Source: Phaseolus vulgaris
Taxonomy: Eukaryota > Streptophyta > Magnoliopsida > Fabales > Fabaceae
Length of the DNA: 64,000 nucleotides
Assembly: GCF_000499845.2 (NCBI RefSeq)
Contig: NC_023754.2
Coordinates: 29,217,869-29,281,868 of the forward strand
Reading direction: 5' to 3'
Below are positions 25,927 through 38,334 of the stretch, piece by piece. The position numbers and the translations under genes are program-made. Under the pieces are notes generated by a model. That model was given only the letters and a program-made list of their open reading frames with translations, ran no database searches and was not told where the DNA came from. Positions within the stretch are counted from its first letter, which is position 1. Every line of letters starts with the position of its first letter.

Positions 25927-28900
25927 AAATATTTTTAAAAAAATTATAAAAGTGAGTTATTAAAATGTGGAAACGTAACTTAATTCTGTAATGATGAAAT
26001 GATTGAATTTTTTGTTGGAATAACTTATTTCATGACGCAATTGAGAATTTTTTATTTTTTATTTAATAAGGTTACTTATAAAGTTCATGAATTCTTGATG
26101 TATATTTATGATGGTGGCAACTGTTGTGAGTGGTTACGTGCATGGCCACTGTCCGCAGGCTGCGTTTAACCAAAACAAGTGTTTGCTTTAGTTTTTTAAG
26201 TTTTAGATTCATATAATTTTATCTATTCTCTTACGCCAAAAATAAAATATATATTTAAATAATTTCAATTTAAATATTAATTATGAATTTATTTTTGCTT
26301 GATACAATATAAAATATTTTACATTTATTGGAATTGAGTCACCACCACTCTAATACGTGTCAAGAATGCATGATCACTAGTAGAAACTAATGCTGGGTTT
26401 TGAAACATGTAATTCCATTAATATTAAACACGATTCTTCACATCTTTTTTATATAATGCTTTAATCAGATTTTTTTAAGAAAATCAGTAATTCTTGAGAT
26501 GAAAAACTTTCTAAAACAAAGATTAAGAATGGTCTTCTCTAAAATAACCAATCAAAATTACTCATTTTAACTTTACTTACTCTAAAGAAGTGAATCTAAA
26601 AATTAGTACTCTGATTTAACTCGTATTTTAATAAAACAAAAACATTTTCATATCAATATTAATTATCACTTTCAATCCAACAATTTTGTGAGAAACATTT
26701 TTATCACGAAATTCTTATTTTCATTATTTGCTGAAAATGGATTTGGATGAAAATATTATATTATTACGTAATCCTATAAAAATCACACCGCCATAACAGA
26801 ATTAATAAATGTAACGCTATTTTTGTTGTGCACTGAAATTTGACACGTTTTCTTCTGTCACAACACTCATGTAGCATTGAAACAAAGGTGCTAAATGTGG
26901 CTATATATTCTTCTCACTTCCTCTCATTAATTATTCAGATGGAAATTGTTTAAATTAAAATTAAATTATAAAATGTCTCGTGTATTGATGGGATTTTCCT
27001 CAAAATGTACAAAATTAAATTACTTCATGACAAAGTGTGCTAATACTATAATATAAATAAATTTAATTGAAACAAAGTTACATATCATTATTAGATGATA
27101 ATATATCTTCACAACAATTTGTTAACATGTTATAATATATTTCTTTGATATGTTAAATTTAATGTTATTGATTTTTAAAAGATGTTCAACACGAATATTA
27201 CTTTGATTATATCAAATTGAGTGCAATAAAATTTCATGTAACGTTAAAACATAATTTTTTTATGCAAGCCACAAAACTAACTAACTATGTTATATAGAAT
27301 TATAGAGTCTTTGTTGTATGCTATATCATTATATTATCTTAAAAACAATAAAAAGAATATTGTATTTAAAAATACTTCACTTTATGAACATGAACATTTA
27401 TATTCTTATAGTATTTTTTGAGATTTTTTCCTAATCATTTTATTTTCTGTGATAATTAAGGAAATATTCATTGAAAATCGTAAGTGACTTAATGCTAAAT
27501 AGTTCTCTATTCATGGAGATAAAATGAATAATAATGAATTTATTTATATATTAACATGGAAAATGTTTGTAATCAAATTTCTATATACTTCAACTACTAT
27601 ACTTGTATAATTTATTTTTGACAAGTTATACGTGAAAACCATTTTAAAGTTGTTTTTAAACTAGTATGATCCTCTACACATTTAGCATTTAACAAGAAAG
27701 TTTTACAAAACATCTTTAATCTCTATCTAAGCCATTATAAAACTAATATATCATTTTCAAAATGTATAAATATAGAATATTTAAAATTATATACACAAAT
27801 TCCACTAGTAATTAATTTTATAATATAATGTGTACTTTTTTTTTTTTGGAAAGTTATAGATTAATTTTAATTTAAGATACCAGATAAATATTAATTAACT
27901 TATTTGATTGCATTATATTTTAATTTTTATAATTTTATTCTATATCATTAAACACACAAGGGCGTTATTATTGGATGAATAATAACATGAAATCTTAATT
28001 TATTTGTTATAAGTTGTAATATGCCACATTATTTTTAAGATCTCATATTTATTTTTCCTTCAATGCAATGTCTTATATTTAATGACATGTTATTTACATT
28101 TTTAATTTAAAAACATGTATTATTATAAAATATATTTTTGTGAAACAATAGCAGGTCTTAAAATGATTACACTGAGTACGAACCCGTGATAGATGTACTA
28201 AAAATTTGATTAATAAAATGTTTTAAAAAGGTACTTTGATTTAAATTCAATAATAATAATAATAATAATTGTATAATTTAATTTTCATAAAAAAATCCGA
28301 TAGTTTTTCTTAATTTACTATAACAATTAAATGTTTATTAACATTGTTTGATTATAATGAATTTTAATTTTTTATAACTTCATCTTATATCATTAGTTAT
28401 ATTAAAACACATACAATATAATCAATCACATGTATTAAGATATAATGCTTAAATTTTTAATGATAATAATAATAATTAATGACTAAAACCATACGACTTT
28501 CCATTTATTGTTTGTCTATTCTTTTTTTACAATTCTTTGAGTTTTTTTTACCCATATTATCTAAATTGACAAAAAGGGTTTTTCTATTTTTAATATGCAC
28601 TTTTAATGCTTGTAATTTTATTTTAAAAAGAGAGTTTATTTTTTTGATCATTCCTTCATTTTACACGTTACCTAATTTAAGAAAAGTTATGATCTCTTAA
28701 TATGTTGAGTTAATTGTTTTATGCCTATTGATAACGTCCAGGATATAAAACGATATTACAGTGAGTAAAATCCTCGAAACTATTTGAGAAGTACATTGAA
28801 TAAAATCCTACAATAAAATTGACATAAAATGTGTTGAAATTAATGTATATTATATATTTTGGTTAAAAAAATTCAGCTAGCTTTATTACATTTCTATTAT

Positions 28901-28983
28901 TTTTAATACCTCTAAAATTAATCAGAATTTAAATTGATATTTTAAAATCTTTTTATTATGATATTACTTTGAACTTAACTACA

Positions 28984-29021
<38 letters not shown>

Positions 29022-29399
29022 TAAAATATAAAACTCGATTCTATATATTATATAATTATAAATTATATAAATTAAAAATAAAACTTTATGTATATAAATA
29101 TATTTTAATGTATTTTGAAAGATGTTTTTTATGATTCAAAACGATTTATTTTTTATTTTTACAATTATAATAATTTTTGTTTTAAATTAATAAATTTTTG
29201 AAATTTAAAATTATCTGAAAATATCAACAAATATATTTCAAATTAAATATATTCTATACACAATTTAAAGAAATGTCTGAAGGACATACATAGTAATAAA
29301 CTAACTTTGATTGTGTAATATGTTAAGTAGCTAAAAATATTAAAATGTTGGAAGTGAAATGAATTTATTATTGGGAGTTAGGGTTTGTTGAATTGGTTG
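25927..29399. other. gene-free, very AT-rich region
   Basis: About 3.5 kb with extreme AT content, many A/T tracts and an AT microsatellite at 28988-29016. A short TAA/AAT run lies near 28245-28268. No coding frame with family resemblance was recognised. Confidence 0.6.
28988..29016. repeat. (AT)n microsatellite
   Basis: An uninterrupted AT dinucleotide run of about 29 bp. Confidence 0.9.
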
Positions 29400-30413
29400 A
29401 GACGGCCTGAGTCAAGGAGACGTGTTGTGTGCTCTCAGCCTCACCACACCTCACCTCCTTAATCGCATCGCTTCTTTCATTTCCATTCCATTCCATTTCG
29501 TTTCATCATCTTCATCAAACCACCATAGCATGATCTCTTCCTTCTCAGGTTCCCTTTTCTTCCACTCTTCTTCTTTTCTCTCTCTTCTCCTTCGCCTCCG
29601 CATTTAGGGGAATTCAATTTTTCATTCCCTGCTACATTTATTTCATGCCCATTCTCTACATGCCGCTCTGTTTCTTTCATTAAACCAAAAAAATAAATTC
29701 TTTGGCGTTTTTCTTTCTGGGGTTGAATTTTAGACTCCGGATCTCTCATGTGGGAAATGCATCTGGAGTTTCAGTAGGAACCGTTGATCCTTTCAATTCT
29801 GTTGTGCCCAAAAAATTGTAAGGGTCTATTCGTTTATTCTTTAACGATTTGGGGCTGTAGTTACAATTTGAACTCGTTGTTATGCTCAGAGTGATGCAAG
29901 TTTCATCTCTGTTCTATATTTCTATTTAGTTGCCTTCTCGAGGTAGAGATCTAATCTACCAAAGGAAAATGTTAGAAACAACAGCTCTTACCTTCTAATT
30001 ATAAGTTCCCTTCTCGGAGTGTGAGAGAATATTTAATAGTTGTTTTAAACATCTTTTTTCTTCTTCTAATTTTTAAAGCAGACAGTAACCTAGTGGAAAG
30101 GAGAGGTAATACCGGCAAACTAGGAATGAATTGAAACTCCAAAAAGTGAGGAACAAATAGTGGGGCATGTTATATGCCGGATCAACCTTTTCATCCTGTT
30201 GATGCCTCTTGGAGGGGTGGATGTAAAATTTAATGCTCATCTACGTCTATATGTATTATGGTCGTGAGTGAAGAGAAGTCACTGTAGGTAGCATTTCAAC
30301 AGTGACGGTTTACTTGTGTATAGTATTTATGGATAGAACAACCGGAAACATACTTGAATCATGTGATCAAGGTATTGTTGTAGTTGACATGGTTATTGTT
30401 TTGCACTTTGCAG
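29400..30413 (+). other. probable 5' leader exon and leader intron of the ABC1 kinase gene
   Basis: The sequence at 29400-29620 is pyrimidine-rich and less AT-rich than the upstream desert, like a plant transcription start region. A GTAAGG donor at 29818 and a TTTGCAG acceptor ending at 30413, just before the kinase start codon, suggest a noncoding first exon (about 29400-29817) and a leader intron of about 600 bp. Both splice signals are seen; their use is inferred. Confidence 0.45.
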
Positions 30414-30420
30414 ATATTTG

Positions 30421-33400
30421 ATGCTTAGAAATATAAGGAGAGCTGCTCGATCTGTCCGTACTCACAATAGCAGATACCTGGAAGCCAGTAAAAATGGGCC
30501 AATTGTCGCAGTTGGACCGAATATCCACCACTGCCGGTTGTACATGCAATATAAGTTTCCTAGTGAAGCACGCAGTTCATTCTTGTGGCATGGGACAAGG
30601 GAAGCGTTTCAAAAGTGCTGTTCTTTCAGGAACTTTTCTGTAACCTCAGCAAGCAATACAGTCACACATGATTCCCAGATTGCTTGGAAAATGCTGTACA
30701 GAAAGTATTGTTCCAGTGGTGATAGTACATTTCCTCCTACCGTAAATATGATTGCTCAGGCAGTGAGCTTGGCCTTAGCTCGTTCTTATTTGCTAGTTCC
30801 TGGTATTTTTGCATTTACATGTGGAGAGCTTGCATTAGCACAGAGAAATTGGGCAGATGCAGAGCGTTACCCATCACAGAATGCTTTGTACATGCGCGCA
30901 CAAGATGGGTATAATTACATGTTTACATTTACATTCATAATAGTTGAAGGACTTATCTTATTAGTGAGGGCTCTCTATCTAGCAATATTATTCTCTCCTA
31001 GCATTGTGATGGCACCATTTGCAGATAGTTTTGGACCAAAGTTTAGGAAACTGTGGCTCCGTGTTGTTCATCGCACACTAGAAAAATCAGGGCCAGCATT
31101 CATAAAATGGGGTCAGTGGGCAGCTACACGGCCTGATCTCTTTCCTCGAGATTTATGCACTAAGCTTTCAGAACTTCATACTAAAGCTCCTGAGCATAGT
31201 TTCAGCTACACAAAGAAAACTATAGAAAAAGCATTTGGTCGAAAAATTTCTGAAATTTTTGACAATTTTGAGGAACTTCCTGTTGCATCTGGAAGCATTG
31301 CTCAAGTGCACCGTGCTTCCTTAAAATGTCGTTATCCTGGTCAGCAAGCAAAGCCACTGGTGGTTGCAGTAAAGGTTAGACATCCTGGTGTGGGAGAGTC
31401 AATCAGGCGGGATTTTGCTATTATTAATTTGGCGGCAAAAGTTTCAAGCTTCATTCCTGCTCTTAATTGGTTAAGATTAGATGAGAGTGTACAACAATTT
31501 GCAGTTTTCATGATGTCTCAAGTTGACCTTGCTAGGGAAGCTGCCCATTTGAGTCGCTTCATTTATAATTTCCGTAGATGGAAGGATGTTTCTTTCCCTA
31601 AGCCTGTCTATCCACTCGTGCACCCCGCAGTTTTGGTGGAAACATACGAGAAGGGTGAGAGTGTCGCATATTATGTTGATGATCTTCAAGGACATGAACG
31701 GGTTAAATCTGCTCTTGCTCACATTGGGACTCATGCACTTCTGAAAATGCTTCTGGTATAATATCTCTGATTTGCAGTGTTTTGTGCCACTATTATCTTG
31801 CATATAGGGATAGTAGCATTTCACATTGCTATTTTTGCATATTTGATTTGTTTTGCACCATAAAGCACAAGTCATCACGATTGATTACCTCAAATATCAC
31901 ATGATTTGTTTTAGTGATTGCTTTTATTTATAACAATCACAAACCATGTCTTCTAATAATTTGTTAACTCTTTCTAGAAACTGTCTTTACTGTGTGATAA
32001 ACTGTTTTTTCATATTATTACAGACTAGATTTGGAGGGTTTCTTTGTATAGTAATAGTAGGCTAAAACACGAACAAAAAAAGATTTTCTAAGGCGTGAGT
32101 GATCACTATTCGTAAGGACTTATCTATGGTGTATTGCGCAAGTCTCTCAGGATACAACAAGAACTTTTCGGAAAATACCGAGGATATCAGAACTAGCAAG
32201 CAACTCTTGAAGAGTAAAAAACCTAGGATTACGGAAATAAAAGAAGAGAGAAGAACACAATAGAGACTAGAAAAAATAGAGACGTGAGAGGCAAAATTTT
32301 GTCTTTTGGAGCAACTAGAGACTCCTATTTATAGATGGAGAAAGAAGATTCAAAATCAGGAAGAAGAGTTGTTCTGGAAGATATTGGAGTAACCGTTGGA
32401 AAAGGTGGAGATCGCCAGAATCGGAGGAGGAACATGGAACAAGGACCTGCAACGTTCCAGAGAATGTGCCTTTGGTTTTCCATTTACCTTCAAATTCGGT
32501 TCCAAATCTAGTGCCTTTGAGATCAAAACACCTTTGGAACGTTGCAGTTCCTCATTTGATTCCGGTGATCTTCATTCTTTTTCGGCGGTCTCCACCTTTT
32601 CCGGCGGTTACTCCAAAATCTTCCATAATGGCTCCTCTTCTTCCTGATTTTGAATCTTCCTTCTCCATCTATAAATAGGAGTCTCTAGTTGCTCCAAAAG
32701 ACACTTTTGCCTCACATCTTTCTATTTTTTCTAGTTTCTATTGTGTTCTTTTCTCTTCTTTTATTTCCATAATCCTAGGGTTTTTACTTGCTTGCTAGTT
32801 CTAATAGCCTTGGTATTTTTCGAATAGTTCCTATGGGACTTGTGCATACACCACGGATAAGTCCTTACAGAAAGTGATCACTTAAGCCTTAGGAAATCTT
32901 TTTTTTTTCGTGTTTTAGCCTACTATTACTACACTTTGTTAGATATTCATTAAGTATGGTGAGCTTTACTTAGTTATCTGGCCTTGGTTGTTTAGATCTA
33001 CTTTGTATATTATATTTATTATTGAGTTTTCTTTGTCTTATTAGTTATACTGAATTTTACTTTGTCCAAAATAATAGTTTGTTTTTTGAATGAACAATTT
33101 TTATTTGTTGATAATAATAATCATATCATGCATCTCCTAATCCTTAGTTTGAATGAAAAGAAACATGACTTCTGATAATAGTTTTAAACTTGAACATCGT
33201 AAAGTTTTAGCTTCCAAGAATGTCTTCTTTCAGGTGGACAACTTCATTCACGCAGACATGCATCCTGGAAATATCCTTGTTCGAGTGGCTCAGAGCAAGT
33301 CTCGGAAACGGCTCTTCAAATCAAAGCCTCATGTAGTTTTTCTTGATGTGGGCATGACTGCCGAACTATCTGGTAGTGATAGAATAAACTTACTGGAATT

Positions 33401-34537
33401 TTTTAAAGCTGTTGCACGCCGAGATGGTCGGACTGCTGCAGAATGCGCCCTCAACTTGTCAAAGCAACAAAACTGTCCAAATCCTGATGCCTTCATTGAG
33501 GTATTTTTTTCTTCGACTTCCATTCATTTTCTATTCTAAAGAACTTATTTTGAACGTAGTTTTTAAAATTTGGTTTTAGCATAGTTTTGGAAGGCAAAGC
33601 AAAACAAAAAAACTTAGTGGTTAAAAAAAATGTCAAAATAATTTTTAAAAGAATTTGGCCTGAGACATTAACATCTGCCAAGTATGGCTCCGGATACATA
33701 TGTAGCACTCTAAGTTGTTTCACATTTCCTTTTTTTCAGAACGGTAAATTTGGGAACAAATTTCAAAATACATATGTAGAAAACAATTATCCAAACACTT
33801 TTTTCTATTCTTTACTTTTTATAAACTGAAAATAGTTTTTGAAAACTGCAATCAATGTAGTAAACAAGATCTTACTGATACGGTTTTGTTCTGTGATATC
33901 TTGGTCAAAATTTATATGCACAACAAGCATATGATATGTAGATTCTGCTTTCTGGTTTATTGACTCCGAATGTTGAATATTTCATTCTATTATAGTTTGC
34001 CATATATCGAGTTGACATTGGTTATTGTTTGATTGCTTAATTTTCTAGAGATAAATGCATTTTATTTTCTTCACCATGTTGGACAATGTCTCTAATTTGT
34101 CTCCCAACAGGAAGTGGAAGAATCGTTTACTTTTTGGGGCACCCCAGAAGGTGACCTGGTTCATCCTGCAGAATGCATGGAGCAATTACTAGAGAAAGTT
34201 AGGCGTCACAGAGTTAATATTGATGGCAATGTTTGTACTGTCATGGTGACTACCTTGGTTCTTGAGGTAATTACTTCATTTTATTGTGTTCACATAAGTG
34301 ATGATCATACATATATACTGATACAACCAAGGAAGATTGATATACTCATTCCTTTCCCGTATACTATTTATATTTGCTGATGTGATTCACGTCTTATTGG
34401 AATTGTTTAATTTGTAGGGTTGGCAGCGAAAGCTTGATCCTGGGTACAATGTGATGCAGACTCTGCAGACTTTGCTACTTAGAGCTGATTGGGCGAAGTC
34501 TCTTTCTTATACAATTGACGGACTCATGGCCCCTTGA
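30421..34537 (+). CDS. ABC1/UbiB (aarF/ADCK) atypical kinase, ADCK2-like, probably mitochondrial
   Basis: Four coding exons: 30421-31755, 33234-33500, 34111-34266, 34418-34537, joining in frame to 625 residues. Diagnostic motifs are the KxGQ motif K229-W-G-Q232, the Ala-rich loop A289-S-G-S-I-A-Q-V-H, the VAVKV lysine K318, the catalytic loop H451-A-D-M-H-P-G-N458 and the DVGM metal-binding D483. The Ser/Arg-rich N-terminus suggests an organelle presequence, and hydrophobic stretches around 165-200 (FTFIIVEGLILLVRALYLAI) suggest membrane association. UbiB-family kinases support ubiquinone and other isoprenoid lipid metabolism; the substrate of this member is not known. The start is the ATG at 30421, right after a splice acceptor. 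The first intron of the coding part (31756-33233) carries an 889-bp foldback element. All motifs are intact, so I regard the gene as functional. Confidence 0.9.
32326..32333 (-). promoter_or_regulatory. outward TATA-like box, left arm of foldback element
   Basis: The minus strand reads TATAAATA, followed (on that strand) by GGAGTCTCTAGTTGCTCC. The exact mirror occurs in the right arm. Promoter function is inferred only. Confidence 0.3.
32670..32677 (+). promoter_or_regulatory. outward TATA-like box, right arm of foldback element
   Basis: TATAAATA followed by GGAGTCTCTAGTTGCTCC, the mirror of the left-arm motif and on the same strand as the kinase gene. If active it could start a transcript just upstream of the kinase catalytic exon. 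This is inference. Confidence 0.3.
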
Positions 34538-34964
34538 GGAGGAAGTTTCTTTCTTTGTTGCGGCTCTTGAGAAACAATTTTGACTAACATAAAACCCTAA
34601 ACAAACACATCTATCCTAAGGGCTCTCCCACAATTTTTTTGGTTTTATTTTAATTTTTGAAAGTTTTATCCCTGTATTCATTTTGGTTAATTGCCAAGTT
34701 ATTTTTGTGAGCATCATAGTTTACCAGAAAATGGAAGTAGAAGTAATAAAATGGTGAATGTATCTTTAAAACGCCAGTACCGGCTGTTGAAAGGAACAGT
34801 ATATATTAGAACTTGGAATGAGAGGTAACGCTACATTTTATATTTCACAGTCACGTCTTTAATTTGATAATGCGTTTAATGCCTCTGCATATTTCTTATT
34901 TAAAGTGAAATGCATAAAAACCTGATCTAAAATGCGTATAAATCTCTTCACCTAAGTCTCTACG
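34538..34964. other. 3' flank of the kinase gene
   Basis: It probably contains the 3' UTR. The first 50 bp (TTGAGGAGGAAG...) are also found, altered, in the kinase fragment at 45951-46061. No other gene. Confidence 0.4.
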
Positions 34965-36175
34965 AAGGAATGTAGTCTTTTAAGTCCAATTGCTCAAGGG
35001 CGAGTCGTTCACCACCAACCATACTTGACATGATAGTATTGAGGTTTACAACTGGTGCAAAGATATTGGTGTAGTCAATTCATTCCTTTTGCTGAAATCC
35101 TTTTGCAACTAATTGTGTTATGTATCTCTTGGAGTCACATGATCCTCCTTTACTTGATACACTTGTTTAGGTAAATTCTTTCTACATCATACCAATTTGA
35201 ACTTGTACCCTATCGTCTTTCAATTTTTTCAAAACTATCCTCTATTCTAGATTTAAATATTCGGAATTCAAAAAATACAATTTGAAAATTAAAATCTTAA
35301 TTTGGAAAAGTAAATCCAAAATGTAAAAAGTACATTTTGGAAAAGAAAATTTGAAAATACAATTTGGAAAAGAATTTTCATAATTATAAATGTGTTCTAG
35401 ATATTAATACATATTTTTCTCCTAAACTATAAACCCTAAACATTCATCTCTTGATTCTTCGATACATTGTCCTACACTTGTTTTTATAGTGTTTTTGTCT
35501 TTTCATAGTTATAAAAATTGCAATGATTCTTGGACCCGAACTTCCTATCTTTGGGTTTAGCACGTTCACTTTTTGTAGTTAAATTTATTTCTCTTGACTT
35601 TGTATGTAAAAGTAAAAAGGTTGATCTACTTTGTATGTAAAAGTAAAAAGGTTGAATTAGATCACGAACATTGTTGAATTTTAACATATTGCTTAATAAC
35701 TAGCTACTCAGCTATGACAATAGTGTTCCAACTTTCTGTTAGAGAAGACAAAAGTATCAATACTTATACTTCTTCATCAAATTTGATTCCAATTGAACTC
35801 AATTGAGTTTGTTGAAATGTTGAGCTACTAACGCACCTTCAGTCATCCACAATTAAATAACCACCCCCATCAAATGAACTTTGTTTGATGTTGACGATTT
35901 TTCATATATTATTACAGAGTCTCCATAAGACTCATTGTGGTATTTTCTTTTCCAATATTCAATGCAACATTGTGGAATAATGTGAAATGAATAACTCTGA
36001 TGGTTTACCTATTAAAAAATGTTAGATCTTCATCTTTTATGTCTTTTAGCATCAAACTTTTCAATTCTCACCTTTCCTTCCTTTGCAACCATTGTTCTCA
36101 TTCAAATTTGATTCTCTAGACCGTTTATAGTAATAAACAATAATAACAATCTAGTTATGATACCAATAAAATTCA
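34965..36175 (-). mobile_element. decayed Ty1-copia retrotransposon relic
   Basis: On the minus strand, gag-like pieces come first. These are GALVAQHFNKLN followed by QLESNL near 35775-35850, then FNNVRDLI near 35660-35680 and a lysine-rich CCHC-like tail to about 35484. A reverse transcriptase piece follows near 34990-35160: QLVAKGFQQKE, stop, IDYTNIFAPVVNLNTI, then ERLALEQLDLK. This is the family order gag then RT with the integrase part deleted. TTGGTATCATAAC near 36155-36170, just before the gag part, resembles the initiator-tRNA primer binding site. Stops and indels throughout show a dead copy. A 30-bp tandem duplication lies at 35598-35657. LTR borders could not be fixed. Confidence 0.7.
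35598..35657. repeat. 30-bp direct duplication
   Basis: CTTTGTATGTAAAAGTAAAA plus AGGTTGA occurs twice in tandem inside the copia relic. Seen directly. Confidence 0.8.
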
Positions 36176-37246
36176 AAATAAATATAAAATAAATAACAGA
36201 GTTTAACTAATTATACCTACGCTTCCGGGTTAATGTAGACCTCTCATTCAAAAGAGAAAATTATAAAATAGGTGTTTACAACAAACATTCAACTCACAAT
36301 CTGGAAAAATTCAGAAAAATAAATTATTATATTTTTTTTATCTCTTATTTCTCTCATTCCTGTTGAAATTCATAATAAATTTTGCATGATCATATTTATA
36401 CATACATACGAATATCTGCTCCTCACATTTTATTTCCCATATTTATGCAATCATTTTATTTATATTGATTTTTTTTCTTAACAAATACCTTATTTACAAA
36501 ATTTGTTTGTTTTATTAACTAATATCAAATAATCTCAAATTCAGTCTCAGATCCACCGTCAAATCCGAACAAAACATTTACGTTAGAACTAAAAACATCA
36601 TACACAAAGAATAAAAACTTTTGATTGTAGTTCTCTTTGGTCGTTCCGTTTCACCTGACAACACCATGAGGGAAAAGTTTTTATATGGGATAACTTTGGT
36701 TGGATAGTTGGTCCTCCAAATTAGACAAGAAAAGTGATAAGAACATTTTATTATTATATTTATTTTAATTAGAATGTTTGCGGCACATTTTTTTTACACA
36801 TACGACAAAATTTCTTTCTATCATTTGATGTTTCGGTTATAAGGAAGTCTCCAATGGACATTTAAAAAGTATAATTGAAAGAAAAAAAATTATTTAAATT
36901 TTAGTTAAATCTATTTTTAAGGCGTTTTGCCTAAATTTTCTTAGAAATTTAGTTTAAAATGGAAGCAAATGGATGAGTGCATTAGCACTGCAGATACTTT
37001 TAAACAGCACCAACATTGAAGGTGTTGAAGATTTTCCTAGAAATGTGCAATTTATCATAAAATGACTTTGGGACTATGTAGTATTAAACATTCAAGATTT
37101 TAACTAGACAACATTTAAAAGCATTCATTCATTGATTCAATGGCAGTCACCTATAATAATTAATTTATTTAGGAAGAGTTAAAGCACAAAACAAGGTCAA
37201 AGTGACTGTGGTTGATTAATGAGAATAAATATAGATTTAGTAATCT
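36176..37246. other. intergenic DNA downstream of ENT copy 1
   Basis: No gene. From about 36570 onward the sequence is homologous to 62385-63060, so the duplication that made two ENT genes includes at least 650 bp of 3' flank. The part at 36176-36500 may be the remaining LTR of the copia relic. Confidence 0.5.
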
Positions 37247-38334
37247 TCAGAATGTTCCTTTACCAATGATCCATAACCAGTCAAGAACAGCTCCAACACA
37301 TATGCCACTTAAAAGACACAAGACAAGCAAATTACCCAAAGCATTCTGCTCTGGACCCTGTAATGCAACACCACAAACTCCAAAGTTACACTTCTCAATG
37401 GCTACAAAAATAAATATATATTTTCATCCATCTTTATTAACTAAAGAATTAAATAGTGATTAAGAAGATACTTAAATTCTTGGTGAGCAAATATAACCAA
37501 GTCATTATATGCATTTGAAGTTCAAGTGCACACCCATTAGTTTGATATTTGAGAGTTGAGTTAGATGAACTTGCCTTGTAACCTCTTGGTGCCACAGTAA
37601 GAACACACACAGTGAGATAGCCATTGGTGAGTCCCAGAAAGGAGGTGAGAAAAATCATCCATCCTTGCGCACCATATTTTGCTGTAAAGTAGAATGCTGG
37701 AATCAGCAAGAATCGAGAAAAGACTGCTATTAGCAGACCCTTTCTGGATTCCAACTTCAGGCATGGCACAATGGGAATATATCTTGATATCAAATCCACT
37801 ACATTATACATAGCTATCAAAACAACTGGGTACCTGCAAAGATAACCAGTGCCCAAATAAACTCCTTTTACTTTTTGCTGTCAGTTTCATCAGTCATCAA
37901 ATGCTTTCATTTTACAATTTTTTTCATAGGGTTGGGGGAGTGTTAAAGATAAATAATCACCACGTCTGACTGATATGATATATATTCATTTTCTTAATCT
38001 ATAATAAATTAATAACACTTAATGACAAAAAAATGTGAAGATAAATCCTAACTATGTGATATAAGATTACCTAATGATTTCTAGAAATGTCAAATCTACA
38101 TTCTAATTACATAAAGTGGAAAAGGTGGGTCTCATCTATTTATTGTGTTTTTCTCTCTTCTACTGATTGGATAGGAGTGGTGCTTAAAGTCATGTCAAAA
38201 GGCAATTGGATTAAATAAGACTAAGCACAAGGCACTTACCATGTGCCTAACCCATGTGTCCCAGTATTTTCATACAGAAATCCAGGGAAGATTGACAGTG
38301 TTACTGCATATATAAAAAATATATCAACTGCATA
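36570..38334. repeat. segmental duplication, unit 1 (partner 62385-64000)
   Basis: Near-identical to 62385-64000 over the ENT last exons, introns and 3' flank, in the same orientation. Small indels occur, including about 150 bp in the intron near 37960-38140 that is absent from unit 2. The partner runs off the window, so the full length is unknown. Confidence 0.9.

Larger units (their letters stand above)
32046..32934. mobile_element. 889-bp foldback (long inverted repeat) element in the kinase intron
   Basis: The two halves are inverted copies: the left arm from 32046 (GTATAGTAATAGTAGGCTAA) and the right arm ending at 32934 (TTAGCCTACTATTACTACAC). Pairing continues, with mismatches and small indels, almost to the centre near 32465-32540. 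That gives arms of about 400 bp and a loop of well under 100 bp. Each arm holds TATAAATA on the strand pointing outward. TTT flanks both ends, a possible 3-bp target duplication. The frames at 32396-32678 are by-products of the palindrome. Class (MULE-like, foldback) is undetermined. It lies wholly inside the intron and does not disturb the splice sites. Confidence 0.85.

Noticed and set aside
32396..32678. Two plus-strand frames of 83 and 70 codons
   Set aside because: They lie across the centre and right arm of the foldback element and are explained by its palindrome.
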